Below, in pieces: positions 31,317 through 41,073 of a stretch of DNA of 64,000 nucleotides. How positions within the stretch are numbered: position 1 is the first letter of the stretch; every line of letters starts with the position of its first letter. Origin of the DNA: Bremerella volcania. GTDB taxonomy: Bacteria > Planctomycetota > Planctomycetia > Pirellulales > Pirellulaceae. Under the pieces are notes generated by a model, which saw only the letters and a list, made by a program, of their open reading frames with translations, made no database searches and was not told the DNA's origin. The position numbers were made by a program, and so were the translations under genes. The stretch is from the NCBI RefSeq assembly GCF_007748115.1, contig NZ_CP036289.1, forward strand, positions 496,001 through 560,000. The letters run 5' to 3'.

Positions 31317-31661
31317 TTAACCCGGAGGCCAAGTCATCTGCCGCCCACCCAGCAAATGATAATGCAAATGCGGCACTTCTTGCCCGCCCGCTTCTTTGCA
31401 GTTGACGATCACGCGGTAGCCTTCTTCCAGGCCCAGGTCGCGGGCCAGGTTTCGGATGACGATCCAGATATGGCCGATCAATGCGGCGTCTTCATCGGTG
31501 AGGTCGTCGACCGTGGCGATTTCCTTTTTGGGGATGATCAGCACGTGCGTCGGGGCTTTGGGGGCGATGTCTTTGAAGGCCAGGCATTGGTCGTCTTCGT
31601 AGACGATATCGGCGGGGATTTCTTTGTCGATGATTCGCTTGAAGATCGTCTTTTCTGACAT
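31317..31661 (-). CDS. HIT-family protein (histidine triad nucleotide hydrolase)
   Basis: A 114-residue HIT protein of the HinT/PKCI type, which hydrolyses AMP-lysine and related phosphoramidates. The triad is HLHYHLLGG at about residues 100-108 (the H-x-H-x-H pattern), near the C-terminus as usual. The N-terminus TIFKRIIDKEIPADIVYEDD is characteristic. Length matches the family. It is convergent with nothing and probably monocistronic. Confidence 0.93.
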   Translation of the reverse strand: MSEKTIFKRIIDKEIPADIVYEDDQCLAFKDIAPKAPTHVLIIPKKEIATVDDLTDEDAALIGHIWIVIRNLARDLGLEEGYRVIVNCKEAGGQEVPHLHYHLLGGRQMTWPPG

Positions 31662-32049
31662 CGTGGTGCCTTTGCAGTAGGGAAGCAGATACGCTGTTCA
31701 GGCTACCACTTCCCGTTGGCAGTTCAAGCTGGTGAGAAAATTTTCGTACAAGCGATCGTCGATGAATGCATGCCGCCATCGGAGCGTCTCTTAACCAACC
31801 TAAGTTGCCATGGTGACTTAGATTTCATCGATGCCGCTGGATGCTCGTTGTGCACCTTCGTGATGGCATCGCTAGCGGAGGAAATTGTGTGAACTCGTGT
31901 GAAACCGCGTGCCGAAACGGTACTTAGGAGAAGCTGGAAAGTGCGGCAAGATGCGTGCTCCCGGCGAGTTCTCTTTCGACTTGGCTTTCGCAAGGATGCG
32001 ACTAGCTGACTCGCTTCTACATCGATTTCGACGCAAGGGGGTACGCAGG
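31662..32049. other. 388-bp divergent intergenic region
   Basis: Between the minus-strand HIT gene and the plus-strand repeat-rich secreted protein, so it should hold both promoters. The plus-strand frame is open from 31909 but that part lacks protein-like character. No operator or structured RNA was identified. Confidence 0.35.
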
Positions 32050-32631
32050 ATGCGCTGCCGCGAACTTCTCCTGGGGATGCTGCTTTTCGGGACCGCTCAA
32101 CCACTTCTGGCCGATGACGTTCGCTATGTGGAACGCAACGGTGTGACCTATCGCGAAGTCGTACAGAAAGTCAACGTGCCGGTCTCCGAGACCAACTACC
32201 AGACCCATACCGAGAAGTTCTATCAAGAACGTCTGACGACCGATATTCAAGAGTCGCAGCGAGCTTACCTGACGCCGGTCACCGAGTACCGCTGGGAAGC
32301 GTACACGCCGTTCACTATCAATCCATTCGCCCCGCCACGAGTTGCCTATCGCTGGGTACCGCGGACGCACTGGGAGCAGCGCACCGAAACGGTTCGCACG
32401 CCGGTCACGCGCCGCGAACTGGTTCCGGCCGAGCGGACCGTCTCGCGTCCGGTCACGACGCTGAAGATGGTCGAGCAGGAACAAGTCACGCGGATTGCGA
32501 TCGCCCCACCGCCACAACCGGCCGCAAGCGTCGCATCGCGCAATGCCATTGGCGGCGTTTCTAACTTGCAGAACGACCCGCCACGCATCGGTTCGACTTC
32601 GCTAACGCCGATGGGTAACCTGCGACGATAG
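32050..32631 (+). CDS. Secreted protein with Tyr/Arg/Thr-rich repeats, unknown
   Basis: A 193-residue protein with a signal peptide (MRCRELLLGMLLFGTAQPLL). The mature part is rich in charged and aromatic residues, with repeated short patterns such as RYVERNGVTYREVV, TEKFYQERLTTD and EQRTETVRTPVTRREL, suggesting a beta-rich fibrous or coat-like protein. Proteins of this style are common in planctomycete genomes but have no assigned function. The ATG at 32050 is preceded by AAGGGGG and starts the signal peptide; the upstream frame to 31909 is discarded. Confidence 0.6.
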   Translation: MRCRELLLGMLLFGTAQPLLADDVRYVERNGVTYREVVQKVNVPVSETNYQTHTEKFYQERLTTDIQESQRAYLTPVTEYRWEAYTPFTINPFAPPRVAYRWVPRTHWEQRTETVRTPVTRRELVPAERTVSRPVTTLKMVEQEQVTRIAIAPPPQPAASVASRNAIGGVSNLQNDPPRIGSTSLTPMGNLRR

Positions 32632-32858
32632 GTGAATCGATTCGCCTGGTAGTGATTCTGAGGATTATCAAGGGACGCGGTTTGGCCGCGTCCCTTTCTT
32701 TATCAATCCTGCACGATATGCCGGCTGTTCGCTCTGTGCCTGTGAAGACTGATGTAACTTCCCATGAGAAAAAGGTTTGGCTTCGCTAGCACGCGCTCCG
32801 ATACCTGCTTGTGTGAAAGGCAATGTGGCCAGTCGGTATTGAGGAGGCATCGGTAGAC

Positions 32859-33173
32859 ATGGCGAAGAAAGACACCTTCCGAGTAGTAACCCGCGGAGCA
32901 AACGGCGAGATCCGGATCAAAGATTACGACTCGGCCGAGCCACTGCTCAAGATGCACTCCCAAGTCGGTACCGAAGACAGCAGCACCGATCTCGCTCTGC
33001 GGGGGATGCCTGTGTTCCGCGGTCTGATTGGTCCGATGCCCGAAGGCAAGACCATCATCCGCTATGAATCGCCTGAGGTCTTTGAAACGCTGACCAAGGA
33101 ATGGGGTGCCGCCAAGCCGAAGCGTCGTCGCCGTCGTACGGCCGCTCCGGATGCTGCCGCCACCGAAAGCTAA
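32859..33173 (+). CDS. Small basic-tailed protein, unknown
   Basis: A 104-residue soluble protein. The N-terminal 80 residues look folded (FRVVTRGANGEIRIKDYDSA, then KTIIRYESPEVFETLTKEWG). The C-terminus is a basic tail (KPKRRRRRTAAPDAAATES) typical of nucleic-acid-binding or nucleoid-associated proteins. I do not recognise a family. GAGGAGG lies about 10 bp before the chosen ATG at 32859. An 8-bp hairpin 71 bp past the stop may end the transcript. Confidence 0.55.
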   Translation: MAKKDTFRVVTRGANGEIRIKDYDSAEPLLKMHSQVGTEDSSTDLALRGMPVFRGLIGPMPEGKTIIRYESPEVFETLTKEWGAAKPKRRRRRTAAPDAAATES

Positions 33174-33191
33174 ATCATAATTGAACTTAAC

Positions 33192-33217
33192 GCGGTTTTC
33201 CGATAGGTCGAAACCGC
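33192..33217 (+). terminator. Hairpin GCGGTTT/AAACCGC
   Basis: A 7-bp stem with a 12-nt loop, 19 bp after the stop of the small basic-tailed protein. No T-run follows, so termination activity is uncertain. Confidence 0.35.
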
Positions 33218-33243
33218 TCTATGAGTCACCCTCCCGGGCGATC

Positions 33244-33268
33244 CCGCCGAGTATCCTGTTCTCGGCGG
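33244..33268 (+). terminator. Hairpin CCGCCGAG/CTCGGCGG
   Basis: A perfect 8-bp GC-rich stem with a 9-nt loop. No T-tract follows. With the preceding hairpin it may form a transcript end. Confidence 0.45.
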
Positions 33269-33293
33269 TCGCCATAGCGAGAAGCGCGGATCA

Positions 33294-33379
33294 CGGGTGG
33301 TTGAGAAATATTGCACGAGAATTCTCCAGAACTGGGTATTGGAGAGTTTCTCTCCTTTACCCTGTTTCTCAACCACCCG
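33294..33379. repeat. Long imperfect inverted repeat upstream of the giant glycosidase-like gene
   Basis: Outer arms of 15 bp, CGGGTGGTTGAGAAA (33294-33308) and TTTCTCAACCACCCG (33365-33379), enclose a second dyad (TTCTCCA and TGGAGAG at 33322-33346). The whole could fold into one long stem. It lies 160 bp upstream of the next start and may be a leader structure or a small non-autonomous insertion. Confidence 0.6.
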
Positions 33380-33541
33380 GCGCTCTCGCCGATCTTCGAC
33401 AAGCACCTTCGCCCAGCTAATGCGAGGGAGAGGAATCGCCAGCTAATTTCGCTCTGGCAGCGGTTTCCGTTCTCTGTCTATAATCCGCGGCCATTGTCCG
33501 ATCAGGACACGTTTTTCCATTCCTTTGAGATATGCAGCGTT

Positions 33542-36500
33542 ATGCTGGAACGACTGGTACAGGGAAGTCCCGGCCGACAGCACTCCGATCGTCTGCGCCC
33601 TCACGCGAATAAGAAGTTCGCCTGGCGGCTTGCGTCGTTCTGTGCGCTGTTGATTGCGCTGTCGGCAACTGCCAGGTCGCACGCTCAAACGGATGGACCG
33701 GTCGAGACCATTCGCAGTACGTTGCGCATCGCCTGGGGTGGTTCTTCCGAGAAACGCTGGCGAGGCAACATCTCGTTGACTGCTGGCAAGATTCGCCTGG
33801 TCCATCTACTGGGGATGGAAGCGGACGAAGCCAGGGCCGTACAACCGGATCGAGGGCGGATCGAGATTAACCATCTCACCCCGCGTATCTACGATGGGTT
33901 CGATGTGCAGATCGAAGCACCCCCTGGCGCTCAACTCACCATTCAACTTTCAGGCAGTCCTACCGATCAGATCGCGCCGATTTCGATCCCGGTGGCGTCG
34001 CTACTTCAGCAGCCCTACCAGGCAGCACTCGATGACCAGGGCTCCAGGATCCTGGTGCAGCGTGCTCCCGGGGATATCATCCGGGCCGAACTCTATCGCG
34101 ATCACCTGGTCTTCTCTCCCCAAGAGGCATTACGAGCCAGCATTACCGGCTATCGAACGCAATTCCCCACCGGAACGACGGTGGAAACATTGGTACGCTT
34201 GCGCCCGGCGCGTTCCGGTCGATCGATCTGGGAAAAGAAGTTCACCAATACGGTGGATGTCGAAGGTAAGATCGACCTGGGCGAGGCGGTCGAAGTCGAA
34301 GTGCCGGCGGAAGAAGGGGTTTACGAACTCGCCATCACGATGACCGAGCAGCGGCTCAGTAGCCTGGTGTTCGCATCGAAGCCGACGCACCAGCGCATTC
34401 TTCAGTTTGTCGTCGTCGATCCCCAATTGCAGTACGTTCCCAGCAGCGAAGAACCGCGTATGCTGGCTTCCTTCGATCCGACCCATGCCGACTGGTGGCC
34501 CCGACTCTCGAAACTGGCTTCGTACAATCCCTGGACGAAATCGAAGACGTCGGAGCTGCATAACAATTTGACCAAGACGATCGATCATAACGATCGTAAA
34601 TGGCAACAGCTTCAGCCTGGTGGTTGGCATGCGTATCCTTTGCCGATCGAGACCATGGGGACGCCGCTGGTCGTCGAGATAGAATACCCGACCGATATGG
34701 CTCAGAGCCTGGGGATCAGCATTGTCGAGCCGGACGCAGCCGGCATGATCACCCCGATCGGAATCGATTCCGGCGTCGAGGTTCCTCAGCCACAGCCGGG
34801 GGATAAGCCAGGTGAAGCGAAGCATCGAATCGTCTTCTGGCCGCGTACGAGCACACCCATGGTGCTGCTGACATGTCGCGATGCCGAGTTGCCATCGACC
34901 TTCGGTCGTATTAGCGTGTTGGCAGGCCGACCGGTCATGCCGGGTAGCGAAGCCGAAAGTCCGGACGGTACCCCGTCATCCGACGATGACCGTCTAGCGA
35001 TCGCCTTTTGGGACAAGCCGTTGTTTGCCAAGGGATTCGGTGCGCCGGAAGATTTGAACACGGCATCGAATCGATCGCTGGAAGACTGGCTCACGTTCCT
35101 GGAAGGGAGCAATCGGGTCGTCGAGCATATGAAGCGCGTCGGTTTCAATGCCGCGTGCATCAGCGTGATGAGCGAAGGAGGAGCCCTGTACCCGAGCCCG
35201 CACTTCCGCTCGACCCCCAAGTTCGACAAGGGGTTGTTCTTTGATGACGGTCGCGATCCCTTCAAGAAGGACGTCGCCGAACTTTTGTTCCGACAGTTTG
35301 ATCGAGCGAACCTGCGACTCATTCCGGCGATGGAATTGAACTCGCCGATCGTCCGCCTGGAAGAAGCCCGGGTGAATTCGGCCGATCCCAACTATGCCGC
35401 GCCGTTGAATCACCTCGGTCAGCCGGCGATGGACCAACTTGGTTCATCGGTCGGGGAAGGTGCCTACTACAATCCATTGAATGAAGACGTGCAGCAGGCA
35501 ATCAGCGACCTGGTGCTCGACTTTGTTTCGCGCTACGGCCATCACCCATCGTTCGCGGGAATTTCGTTGAACCTGGATGGCGACGGGTACGCGATATTGC
35601 CGGGGCCTCAATGGGGCATGGATGAGAATACGCTGTTATTATTCGCCCAGACACTGCCTGCGGTACAGCAGCAAGTTTTCGCGAATCTGCCTGGCGATGT
35701 GATGACCCGCAGTAACTGGGTACTGCAGGAACACGAAGAAGATTGGCTCAAGTGGCGCGGCCAACGGATGTTCCAGCTGCATGCCCGTCTGGCAACCATT
35801 TTGCGAAGTGCGAACTCGAATGCCGTGTTGTATCTGAACACGGCCGGCTGCTTCCACGGACCGCATGCCAAGCTGCGTCTGACGCCGGAGCTTCCCCGCA
35901 CGGTCACCACGACCGACGTGCTGTTGGAACTGGGCATCGATGCCAAGCGTTACAAGGCGCACCCCAACATTGCCTTGCTGGAAACCAACTTCGTTCGTCC
36001 GAAAGGGAACGAGAAGCGAGCCCGTTGGTACGCTCACTACCAGGCCGCACGCGAAGAAGAGGTTTCCTACGGCGACGAAGACAACCGCAGCGTGTTGCAC
36101 TTCCACGTGCCTGATACGTTGCATGTCGCCGGTTTCGATCAAGCCAAGCCCTTCGGACGGGACGGAACGTTTACTTGGATCGCTTCGCAGTTTGCTGGTA
36201 GCGGTGCCGAAGTGCGGCGTCCGCTGGTCGAGCACTTGGCCCAGGAAGACGACCTCTCCATCTTCTACGGCGGGTGGATGGTTCCGATGGGACAGGACCA
36301 GTCGCTGCATGAATTCCTGTCAGTCTACAAGCTGCTGCCGCGTGGCAACTACCATCGCTTGAATGTGCCGCAATCGCAGCCGCTGGTGATTCGTAAGCTA
36401 TCGACCGGCAGCGAAACGACCCTCTACTTCGTCAACCCAACACCCTGGGATTTGAATGCATCTCTCACGGTGCAGCTTCCCAGCAATGGTGTGATTACTC

Positions 36501-37471
36501 CGCTGGCAAGCAGCCAGATATCTCGCGGTCCACAACCCAAGGGAGAAAGCCAATGGAGCATCACGATCCCGGCGTATGGTCTGATTGCCTGTAAGGTAAA
36601 CGTCTACGACGTCGCCATCACCGGGGCCAAGGTCTACTTGCCGACCGGCGTGATGCGAACGATGCGTGAGAAGCTCGATGCCCTGGCGCTACGCCTGCGA
36701 AGCATTCGGTCCATGCCCCCCGTTGCAATCCTTTCCAACGGCGACTTCGAACAGGCCTCCAGCGGCGGCGCGATCCCCGGTTGGACGGTCAGCAATCAGC
36801 CAGGCACGACGATTGGCCTCGAGAAAGTAAAGGTCTACGAAGGCCTGCAATCGCTGCGAATGCAAAGCAACGGCCAGGTCGTCTGGGCACGAAGCGAGGA
36901 AATCGAAATCCCCGATAGTCGGCGAATGATGCTCAAGATGCATCTGATGAACGACGGACGCAACATTCAGCCGAACCTGCGGATCGTGTTGGATGGATAC
37001 ATCGGCAATCAAAACGTTTACCGGCCGGTCTCGGTCGGTTCCGGCACACCGTTTCCGCTGCAATCGGAATGGAGCGAGTTCGCTTACCCAGTGCTCGATC
37101 TGCCGCCAGAGTTGGAACGCGCGAAGATCGGCTTCGACATGATGGGTGAGGGGAACGTCCTGGTCGATCGGATCGAAGTCTACGATGTCGCCTTCCGCGA
37201 TAACGAAATCAACCAGCTCAACAAGTTGGTAACGCTGGCCTATGCCAAGTACCAACAGGCCGACGTCGGAGATTGCCATCGTCTGCTGGGTAGCTACTGG
37301 GTGAAGTTCTTAGAACGTCACGTTCCCATTTCGCCGGCACTTGCCCAGCAATTGGAGCAAACCCGCGCGGCATCGATGGCCCAGAAGAATGCCCCTCCCG
37401 AAGAGCCCAAGGCGAAGACCTGGCTCGAGACCTTCCGCAGCTACACGCCGCGTCTTCCCCGTTTCCAATAG
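33542..37471 (+). CDS. Large secreted protein, family-10-like glycosidase domain with C-terminal binding module
   Basis: A 1309-residue exported protein. A hydrophobic signal at about 28-45 (WRLASFCALLIALSATARSH) follows a basic N-terminus. The first 450 residues are beta-rich. The middle (about 490-920) looks like a TIM-barrel hydrolase of the family-10-like glycosidase type (VGFNAACISVMSEGGALYPS, LRLIPAMELNSP, HPSFAGISLNLDGDGY). The C-terminus (about 1080-1240) resembles a carbohydrate-binding jelly roll (NGDFEQASSGGAIPGWTV). Start chosen at 33542 to place the signal sensibly. The downstream gene is convergent, 6 bp away. A polysaccharide substrate fits the sulfatase-rich neighbourhood, but catalytic residues cannot be named with confidence. 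Confidence 0.65.
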   Translation: MLERLVQGSPGRQHSDRLRPHANKKFAWRLASFCALLIALSATARSHAQTDGPVETIRSTLRIAWGGSSEKRWRGNISLTAGKIRLVHLLGMEADEARAVQPDRGRIEINHLTPRIYDGFDVQIEAPPGAQLTIQLSGSPTDQIAPISIPVASLLQQPYQAALDDQGSRILVQRAPGDIIRAELYRDHLVFSPQEALRASITGYRTQFPTGTTVETLVRLRPARSGRSIWEKKFTNTVDVEGKIDLGEAVEVEVPAEEGVYELAITMTEQRLSSLVFASKPTHQRILQFVVVDPQLQYVPSSEEPRMLASFDPTHADWWPRLSKLASYNPWTKSKTSELHNNLTKTIDHNDRKWQQLQPGGWHAYPLPIETMGTPLVVEIEYPTDMAQSLGISIVEPDAAGMITPIGIDSGVEVPQPQPGDKPGEAKHRIVFWPRTSTPMVLLTCRDAELPSTFGRISVLAGRPVMPGSEAESPDGTPSSDDDRLAIAFWDKPLFAKGFGAPEDLNTASNRSLEDWLTFLEGSNRVVEHMKRVGFNAACISVMSEGGALYPSPHFRSTPKFDKGLFFDDGRDPFKKDVAELLFRQFDRANLRLIPAMELNSPIVRLEEARVNSADPNYAAPLNHLGQPAMDQLGSSVGEGAYYNPLNEDVQQAISDLVLDFVSRYGHHPSFAGISLNLDGDGYAILPGPQWGMDENTLLLFAQTLPAVQQQVFANLPGDVMTRSNWVLQEHEEDWLKWRGQRMFQLHARLATILRSANSNAVLYLNTAGCFHGPHAKLRLTPELPRTVTTTDVLLELGIDAKRYKAHPNIALLETNFVRPKGNEKRARWYAHYQAAREEEVSYGDEDNRSVLHFHVPDTLHVAGFDQAKPFGRDGTFTWIASQFAGSGAEVRRPLVEHLAQEDDLSIFYGGWMVPMGQDQSLHEFLSVYKLLPRGNYHRLNVPQSQPLVIRKLSTGSETTLYFVNPTPWDLNASLTVQLPSNGVITPLASSQISRGPQPKGESQWSITIPAYGLIACKVNVYDVAITGAKVYLPTGVMRTMREKLDALALRLRSIRSMPPVAILSNGDFEQASSGGAIPGWTVSNQPGTTIGLEKVKVYEGLQSLRMQSNGQVVWARSEEIEIPDSRRMMLKMHLMNDGRNIQPNLRIVLDGYIGNQNVYRPVSVGSGTPFPLQSEWSEFAYPVLDLPPELERAKIGFDMMGEGNVLVDRIEVYDVAFRDNEINQLNKLVTLAYAKYQQADVGDCHRLLGSYWVKFLERHVPISPALAQQLEQTRAASMAQKNAPPEEPKAKTWLETFRSYTPRLPRFQ

Positions 37472-37476
37472 TTTCG

Positions 37477-38712
37477 CTACTGCACGACCAAGCGTAGTTC
37501 GTCCGGCATCTCTGGCAGGGGTAGATTGTTGCGATAGGCATGCTCCAGAGCAATCGCCGTTTGAAGACCTGTCTCGGCGATATTCTTGCAGCGGTCGGCG
37601 ACGTTGTTCACATCCCAGCGATCGTCCGGCTTGACGAACAGCTCGGTCACGATCTGATGAATGTCGATTTCATCCAGCGGCGTTTCCAGGTCTGGCAGAT
37701 GATATCGCAGACTCCAATGATCGCAGCGGAAGCATCGCTGGTCGGCCAGGCCGCACAGAACGAATTCGCGCTCGTCCCTTAGTTGGGCTTCCAACAGATT
37801 GAGACCTTCCTGCGAGGCCGTTTCAAGTCCGAACGCCTGTGCGATCGTGGGCAGAATGTCCCCGAGCCGTGCCAGGCCTTGGCAGCGGGCCAGCCCATCC
37901 TTTCCACCTGGCTGACGAATCAACAGCGGCACGTGCAGCGTATCGCTATAGAGACGGACGGTCGAATCGTCATCGCGGCCAATCTGACCGTGCAGTCCGA
38001 GCGGGTAACCACCGGTCGAGGTCAACACGACCAGTGGTTGTTCATCTTCCGGCAGTTCTTCAATCGTCGCCAGCAGTTCCCCAAGCAGCATGTCGAGCAC
38101 GGTGACCTGGCCAGCGTAGGCCTGGGTGATGCCCAGCACATGGTCCGAATCGAATTCGCGGTTTTCGCGTTCAAAGGGAGGATGCACTATCGTCGGCGGA
38201 GCAGGGTCTTCTTCGTCGGCGAGGTCTTCCCGAAAGCTATACGGGGCATCCCACGGCCCGAGCATTCCCCGGGCATGAGCCCAGATGATTTCCTCGCGGG
38301 CCGGTTCTTCCAGCCAATCGAGAAGGACCCCGGCGAAGCGGGCAAGGGTCGTCTCTTCCGGCGAAGCCGCCGCGACATCGGCAACCTCGGGAAACGTTTC
38401 GACCGACGTGAGACGCGTCGTCTCCCGCAGTGCGAGCAAGCGTGGATCGTCTGATAGTAGATGAACCGGAATGTCGGCATCGGTCAAAGCACTCATCAGG
38501 CCGTTAGGCTCGACGGGACCAACCGGATGCGAGCCTTCGAAAAGATGCGGATAGAGGTCCAGCGGGGCGGGGCACTCGGACAGACACTGCTCGAAGAGGA
38601 CCGACTGACAAGCCCATTGATCGAGCGCCGGCGTATCGAGCCACGAGTTCCCGTAACAACCGAGAAACCCGGCTCCCCAACCATCAACCACCAATACCAG
38701 CGCGCGACGCAC
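37477..38712 (-). CDS. Sulfatase-fold (alkaline phosphatase superfamily) protein lacking the formylglycine motif
   Basis: A 411-residue cytoplasmic-looking protein (no signal peptide) starting with GTG at 38712 behind AAGGA. The opening ALVLVVDGWGAGFLGCYGNS and the later LTSTGGYPLGLHGQIG match the sulfatase/alkaline phosphatase scaffold. Where active sulfatases have C-x-P-S-R, this has ECPAPLD: a Cys and Pro remain but the essential Arg is gone. The second metal site (usually SDHG) reads STGG, losing its Asp and His. It is therefore unlikely to be an active sulfatase and may be a binding or scaffold protein. Confidence 0.7.
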   Translation of the reverse strand: MRRALVLVVDGWGAGFLGCYGNSWLDTPALDQWACQSVLFEQCLSECPAPLDLYPHLFEGSHPVGPVEPNGLMSALTDADIPVHLLSDDPRLLALRETTRLTSVETFPEVADVAAASPEETTLARFAGVLLDWLEEPAREEIIWAHARGMLGPWDAPYSFREDLADEEDPAPPTIVHPPFERENREFDSDHVLGITQAYAGQVTVLDMLLGELLATIEELPEDEQPLVVLTSTGGYPLGLHGQIGRDDDSTVRLYSDTLHVPLLIRQPGGKDGLARCQGLARLGDILPTIAQAFGLETASQEGLNLLEAQLRDEREFVLCGLADQRCFRCDHWSLRYHLPDLETPLDEIDIHQIVTELFVKPDDRWDVNNVADRCKNIAETGLQTAIALEHAYRNNLPLPEMPDELRLVVQ

Positions 38713-38811
38713 GATTAGTCCTTCTCGTTACTTAAGGCTCAAACTGTCCGGGGAACACCCGAAAGCGAGCGAATGATTCGACTTCCTTGTCGCAACTATA
38801 GAGGGCTGGTG

Positions 38812-39603
38812 CTATTTGGAAAAGTCGGGGCTCCGCAGGCCTGGCTTCATCCATTCGTTCCAGAGAATGCGTGGAAAGACGACTGCGTCCTTTGCATAGC
38901 GTTTGGCCAGACGTTTAGGATCGGTGCCGATGCGGTACGCCCATTCCAAGCCGGTTCGCTGCATCCACTTGGGAGCACGGCTCTTTTCGCCGGCCAGAAA
39001 GTCGATCGTGGCCCCGGCACAGACTGCCACTTTGGCGGCCACCTGGTGACGGACCTTGTGGATCCAAAGCTCTTGCTTGGGGGCCCCCAGACCGATCACC
39101 AGCAGCTGCGGCTGGGCATCGGCAATGCGTTCCAAAATCTGCCGATTTTCTTCCACGTCGTTCTCGAAGCCCAGGGGCGGGCTGTACGTGCCGACGATCT
39201 GCACGTTGGGATACTGCTTGTGAACGTTGACTGCCGCTCGCTGAGCCACCCCAGGAGCAGCGCCCAGCAGGAAGGTCTTCAGCGGCGCCGAATCGTCCGC
39301 CGCACGAAACAGGGCCGGGATCAAGTCGCTTCCGGTGACACGTTCGGGAAGGGACTTGCCGAACATCCGCGAAGCCAGCACCACCGGCCATCCGTCGGCC
39401 AGCACCAGGTCGGCGTCTGCGTAGGCATCACGCAGGGGAGCACTGGTTTGCAGCAGCACCGTGTGATCGACGTTGGGGGTAACGACGAAACGGCACGTTG
39501 CCTCCGTTTCGCTATTGAGCCAGGTCATCAACCGATCAACGGCACCCGTCATGCGGAGCGAATCGATCTCGATTCCAAACATTTCAATGCGGTCAGAACT
39601 CAT
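38812..39603 (-). CDS. WecG/TagA/CpsF-family glycosyltransferase
   Basis: A 263-residue inverting glycosyltransferase of family GT26, which adds ManNAc-type or related sugars to a lipid-linked precursor at the inner membrane. Family motifs: TPNVDHTVLLQ near 40, LVLADGWPVVLASRMFGKSL, LLGAAPGVAQRAA, and the highly conserved GLGAPKQELWIHKVR with GATIDFLAGEKSRAPKWMQR. It starts 7 bp after the stop of the O-antigen ligase gene, so the two are translated from one message. It is the last of a three-gene minus-strand run wzz - ligase - transferase. Confidence 0.9.
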   Translation of the reverse strand: MSSDRIEMFGIEIDSLRMTGAVDRLMTWLNSETEATCRFVVTPNVDHTVLLQTSAPLRDAYADADLVLADGWPVVLASRMFGKSLPERVTGSDLIPALFRAADDSAPLKTFLLGAAPGVAQRAAVNVHKQYPNVQIVGTYSPPLGFENDVEENRQILERIADAQPQLLVIGLGAPKQELWIHKVRHQVAAKVAVCAGATIDFLAGEKSRAPKWMQRTGLEWAYRIGTDPKRLAKRYAKDAVVFPRILWNEWMKPGLRSPDFSK

Positions 39604-39610
39604 CGTAGGG

Positions 39611-41011
39611 TTAACCTCGCGCGGCGGCCTGGGGTTGCCAGGCAGTGGGTGGGGTGGTTCGCTCGGGGCGTTTCACCAGGCCAAAGTCGTAAGCCAGGGA
39701 AGCGTTCATACCGGCGACCAGGAAGATCAACAGATGGTCGTAAGGCATGAAGGTAATCTCGTGACCAATCATCTGGCAGAATGCGATCAGGACCACGCCG
39801 ACGCCCAGCGTTCCAACCGCTTTCGCCCAGCCAGGCGAATTGCTGCGGGCCTGACGCCAGCCGTTTCGCAGCCACATTCCATACATGGCTAAAAACGGAA
39901 TGAAACCCATCAGGCCCAGGTCGCACAGCACGCTGAGGAACGTGTTGTGATGGTCGTAGTCACGAATCGATTCGAGCACCAGATCGACGTTGCGGTCGGC
40001 CAGGTACGGCAGTTTCGCTTTCTTAAACTGACTGAAACCATGTCCCAGGATGGGCCGATCGACGAACATCTCCCACGAGACATACGTGAAGCTGGCTCGC
40101 ATGCTGACCGAACGACGCGTATCTTGGACCGAGCCTTCACGCTGCAGCCCCATGATCGCGTCCGACTTGGCAACCACGGCCAGGAGACCACAGGCAACCA
40201 TGCCGGTGAGAAGTACGGTTCGTGTCTTCCCTTGCATAGTCAAAAAGATGCCAGCCATCAGGCTCAAGCCGCAGCCCGCCCAGACGGTTCGTGTCTTGGT
40301 GAAAAAGATTGCCGCCAGGAACAAGGGTATCAGGCTGAAGATGAACCACTTCCACTTGTTCGACGCCCGCGTCCAGAGCAGGCAGGTCGTCAGTAGACAT
40401 CCGCACAAGTAAACGCCGTAGCTCACCGATTGAACCATCGGACCGCGAGCACGACCGAAGTGCAAACCAATCTTCGGATCGGCAATGTAACGAGGAAAGA
40501 CGAAGCCATACAGGCCCAGGCCTTCCATGATCCCGATCACCGCCAGATAAACGCCAAACGCGGTCATCGCCATCAGGAACCAGTCGATCTGTTTTTCGTC
40601 GTACTTCAGGTTTCGCGCGACGATATAAACCGACAGGGGAATCAGGTAGCCATTGATCAAGTGCTGAACCGGCGGAACCTGGCCTGGCTCGATATTGCGG
40701 AAGTCGTGGGTAAATGTGTTGAAGAACAGCACGCCGAATAAGATGGCGATCACCGTATCGATCGTCATCCAGGGACGGACTTCCACCTTGCCCATCTTCC
40801 ACTGCAAGACAAATGCGGCAGCCAGGCCGACAATCGCCAGGCGGTCGATCGACAGGGTGATGCCACCCAGATCGAATTGCAGAAAGTAGACGCCAGCAGT
40901 CGCCGTTGCCACCAGCAGACCGACGCATGCCATCAGCAAGTTGCCGCGCGTGGCCAGGATGGTTCCCCATACCAGGCCGACGAGAACGAAGATGGCAACA
41001 ATGGCGGTCAT
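39611..41011 (-). CDS. O-antigen ligase/polymerase-like membrane protein
   Basis: A 466-residue polytopic protein with about 11-12 hydrophobic segments and a large extracytoplasmic loop at about 290-350 that contains RPILGHGFSQFKK and YDHHNTFLSVLCDLGLMGFI. That HNxxL-type pattern is the signature of the Wzy_C (O-antigen ligase) family. It would polymerise or transfer polysaccharide repeat units at the periplasmic face. It sits between the wzz-like gene (62 bp upstream) and a GT26 transferase (7 bp downstream), consistent with an exopolysaccharide operon. Confidence 0.87.
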   Translation of the reverse strand: MTAIVAIFVLVGLVWGTILATRGNLLMACVGLLVATATAGVYFLQFDLGGITLSIDRLAIVGLAAAFVLQWKMGKVEVRPWMTIDTVIAILFGVLFFNTFTHDFRNIEPGQVPPVQHLINGYLIPLSVYIVARNLKYDEKQIDWFLMAMTAFGVYLAVIGIMEGLGLYGFVFPRYIADPKIGLHFGRARGPMVQSVSYGVYLCGCLLTTCLLWTRASNKWKWFIFSLIPLFLAAIFFTKTRTVWAGCGLSLMAGIFLTMQGKTRTVLLTGMVACGLLAVVAKSDAIMGLQREGSVQDTRRSVSMRASFTYVSWEMFVDRPILGHGFSQFKKAKLPYLADRNVDLVLESIRDYDHHNTFLSVLCDLGLMGFIPFLAMYGMWLRNGWRQARSNSPGWAKAVGTLGVGVVLIAFCQMIGHEITFMPYDHLLIFLVAGMNASLAYDFGLVKRPERTTPPTAWQPQAAARG

Positions 41012-41073
41012 TTCAGTGTCTTCAGCATTCAGTTTTCAGGACCCGAGTGGCTCGAAAGTGCTGAAAACGCGAA

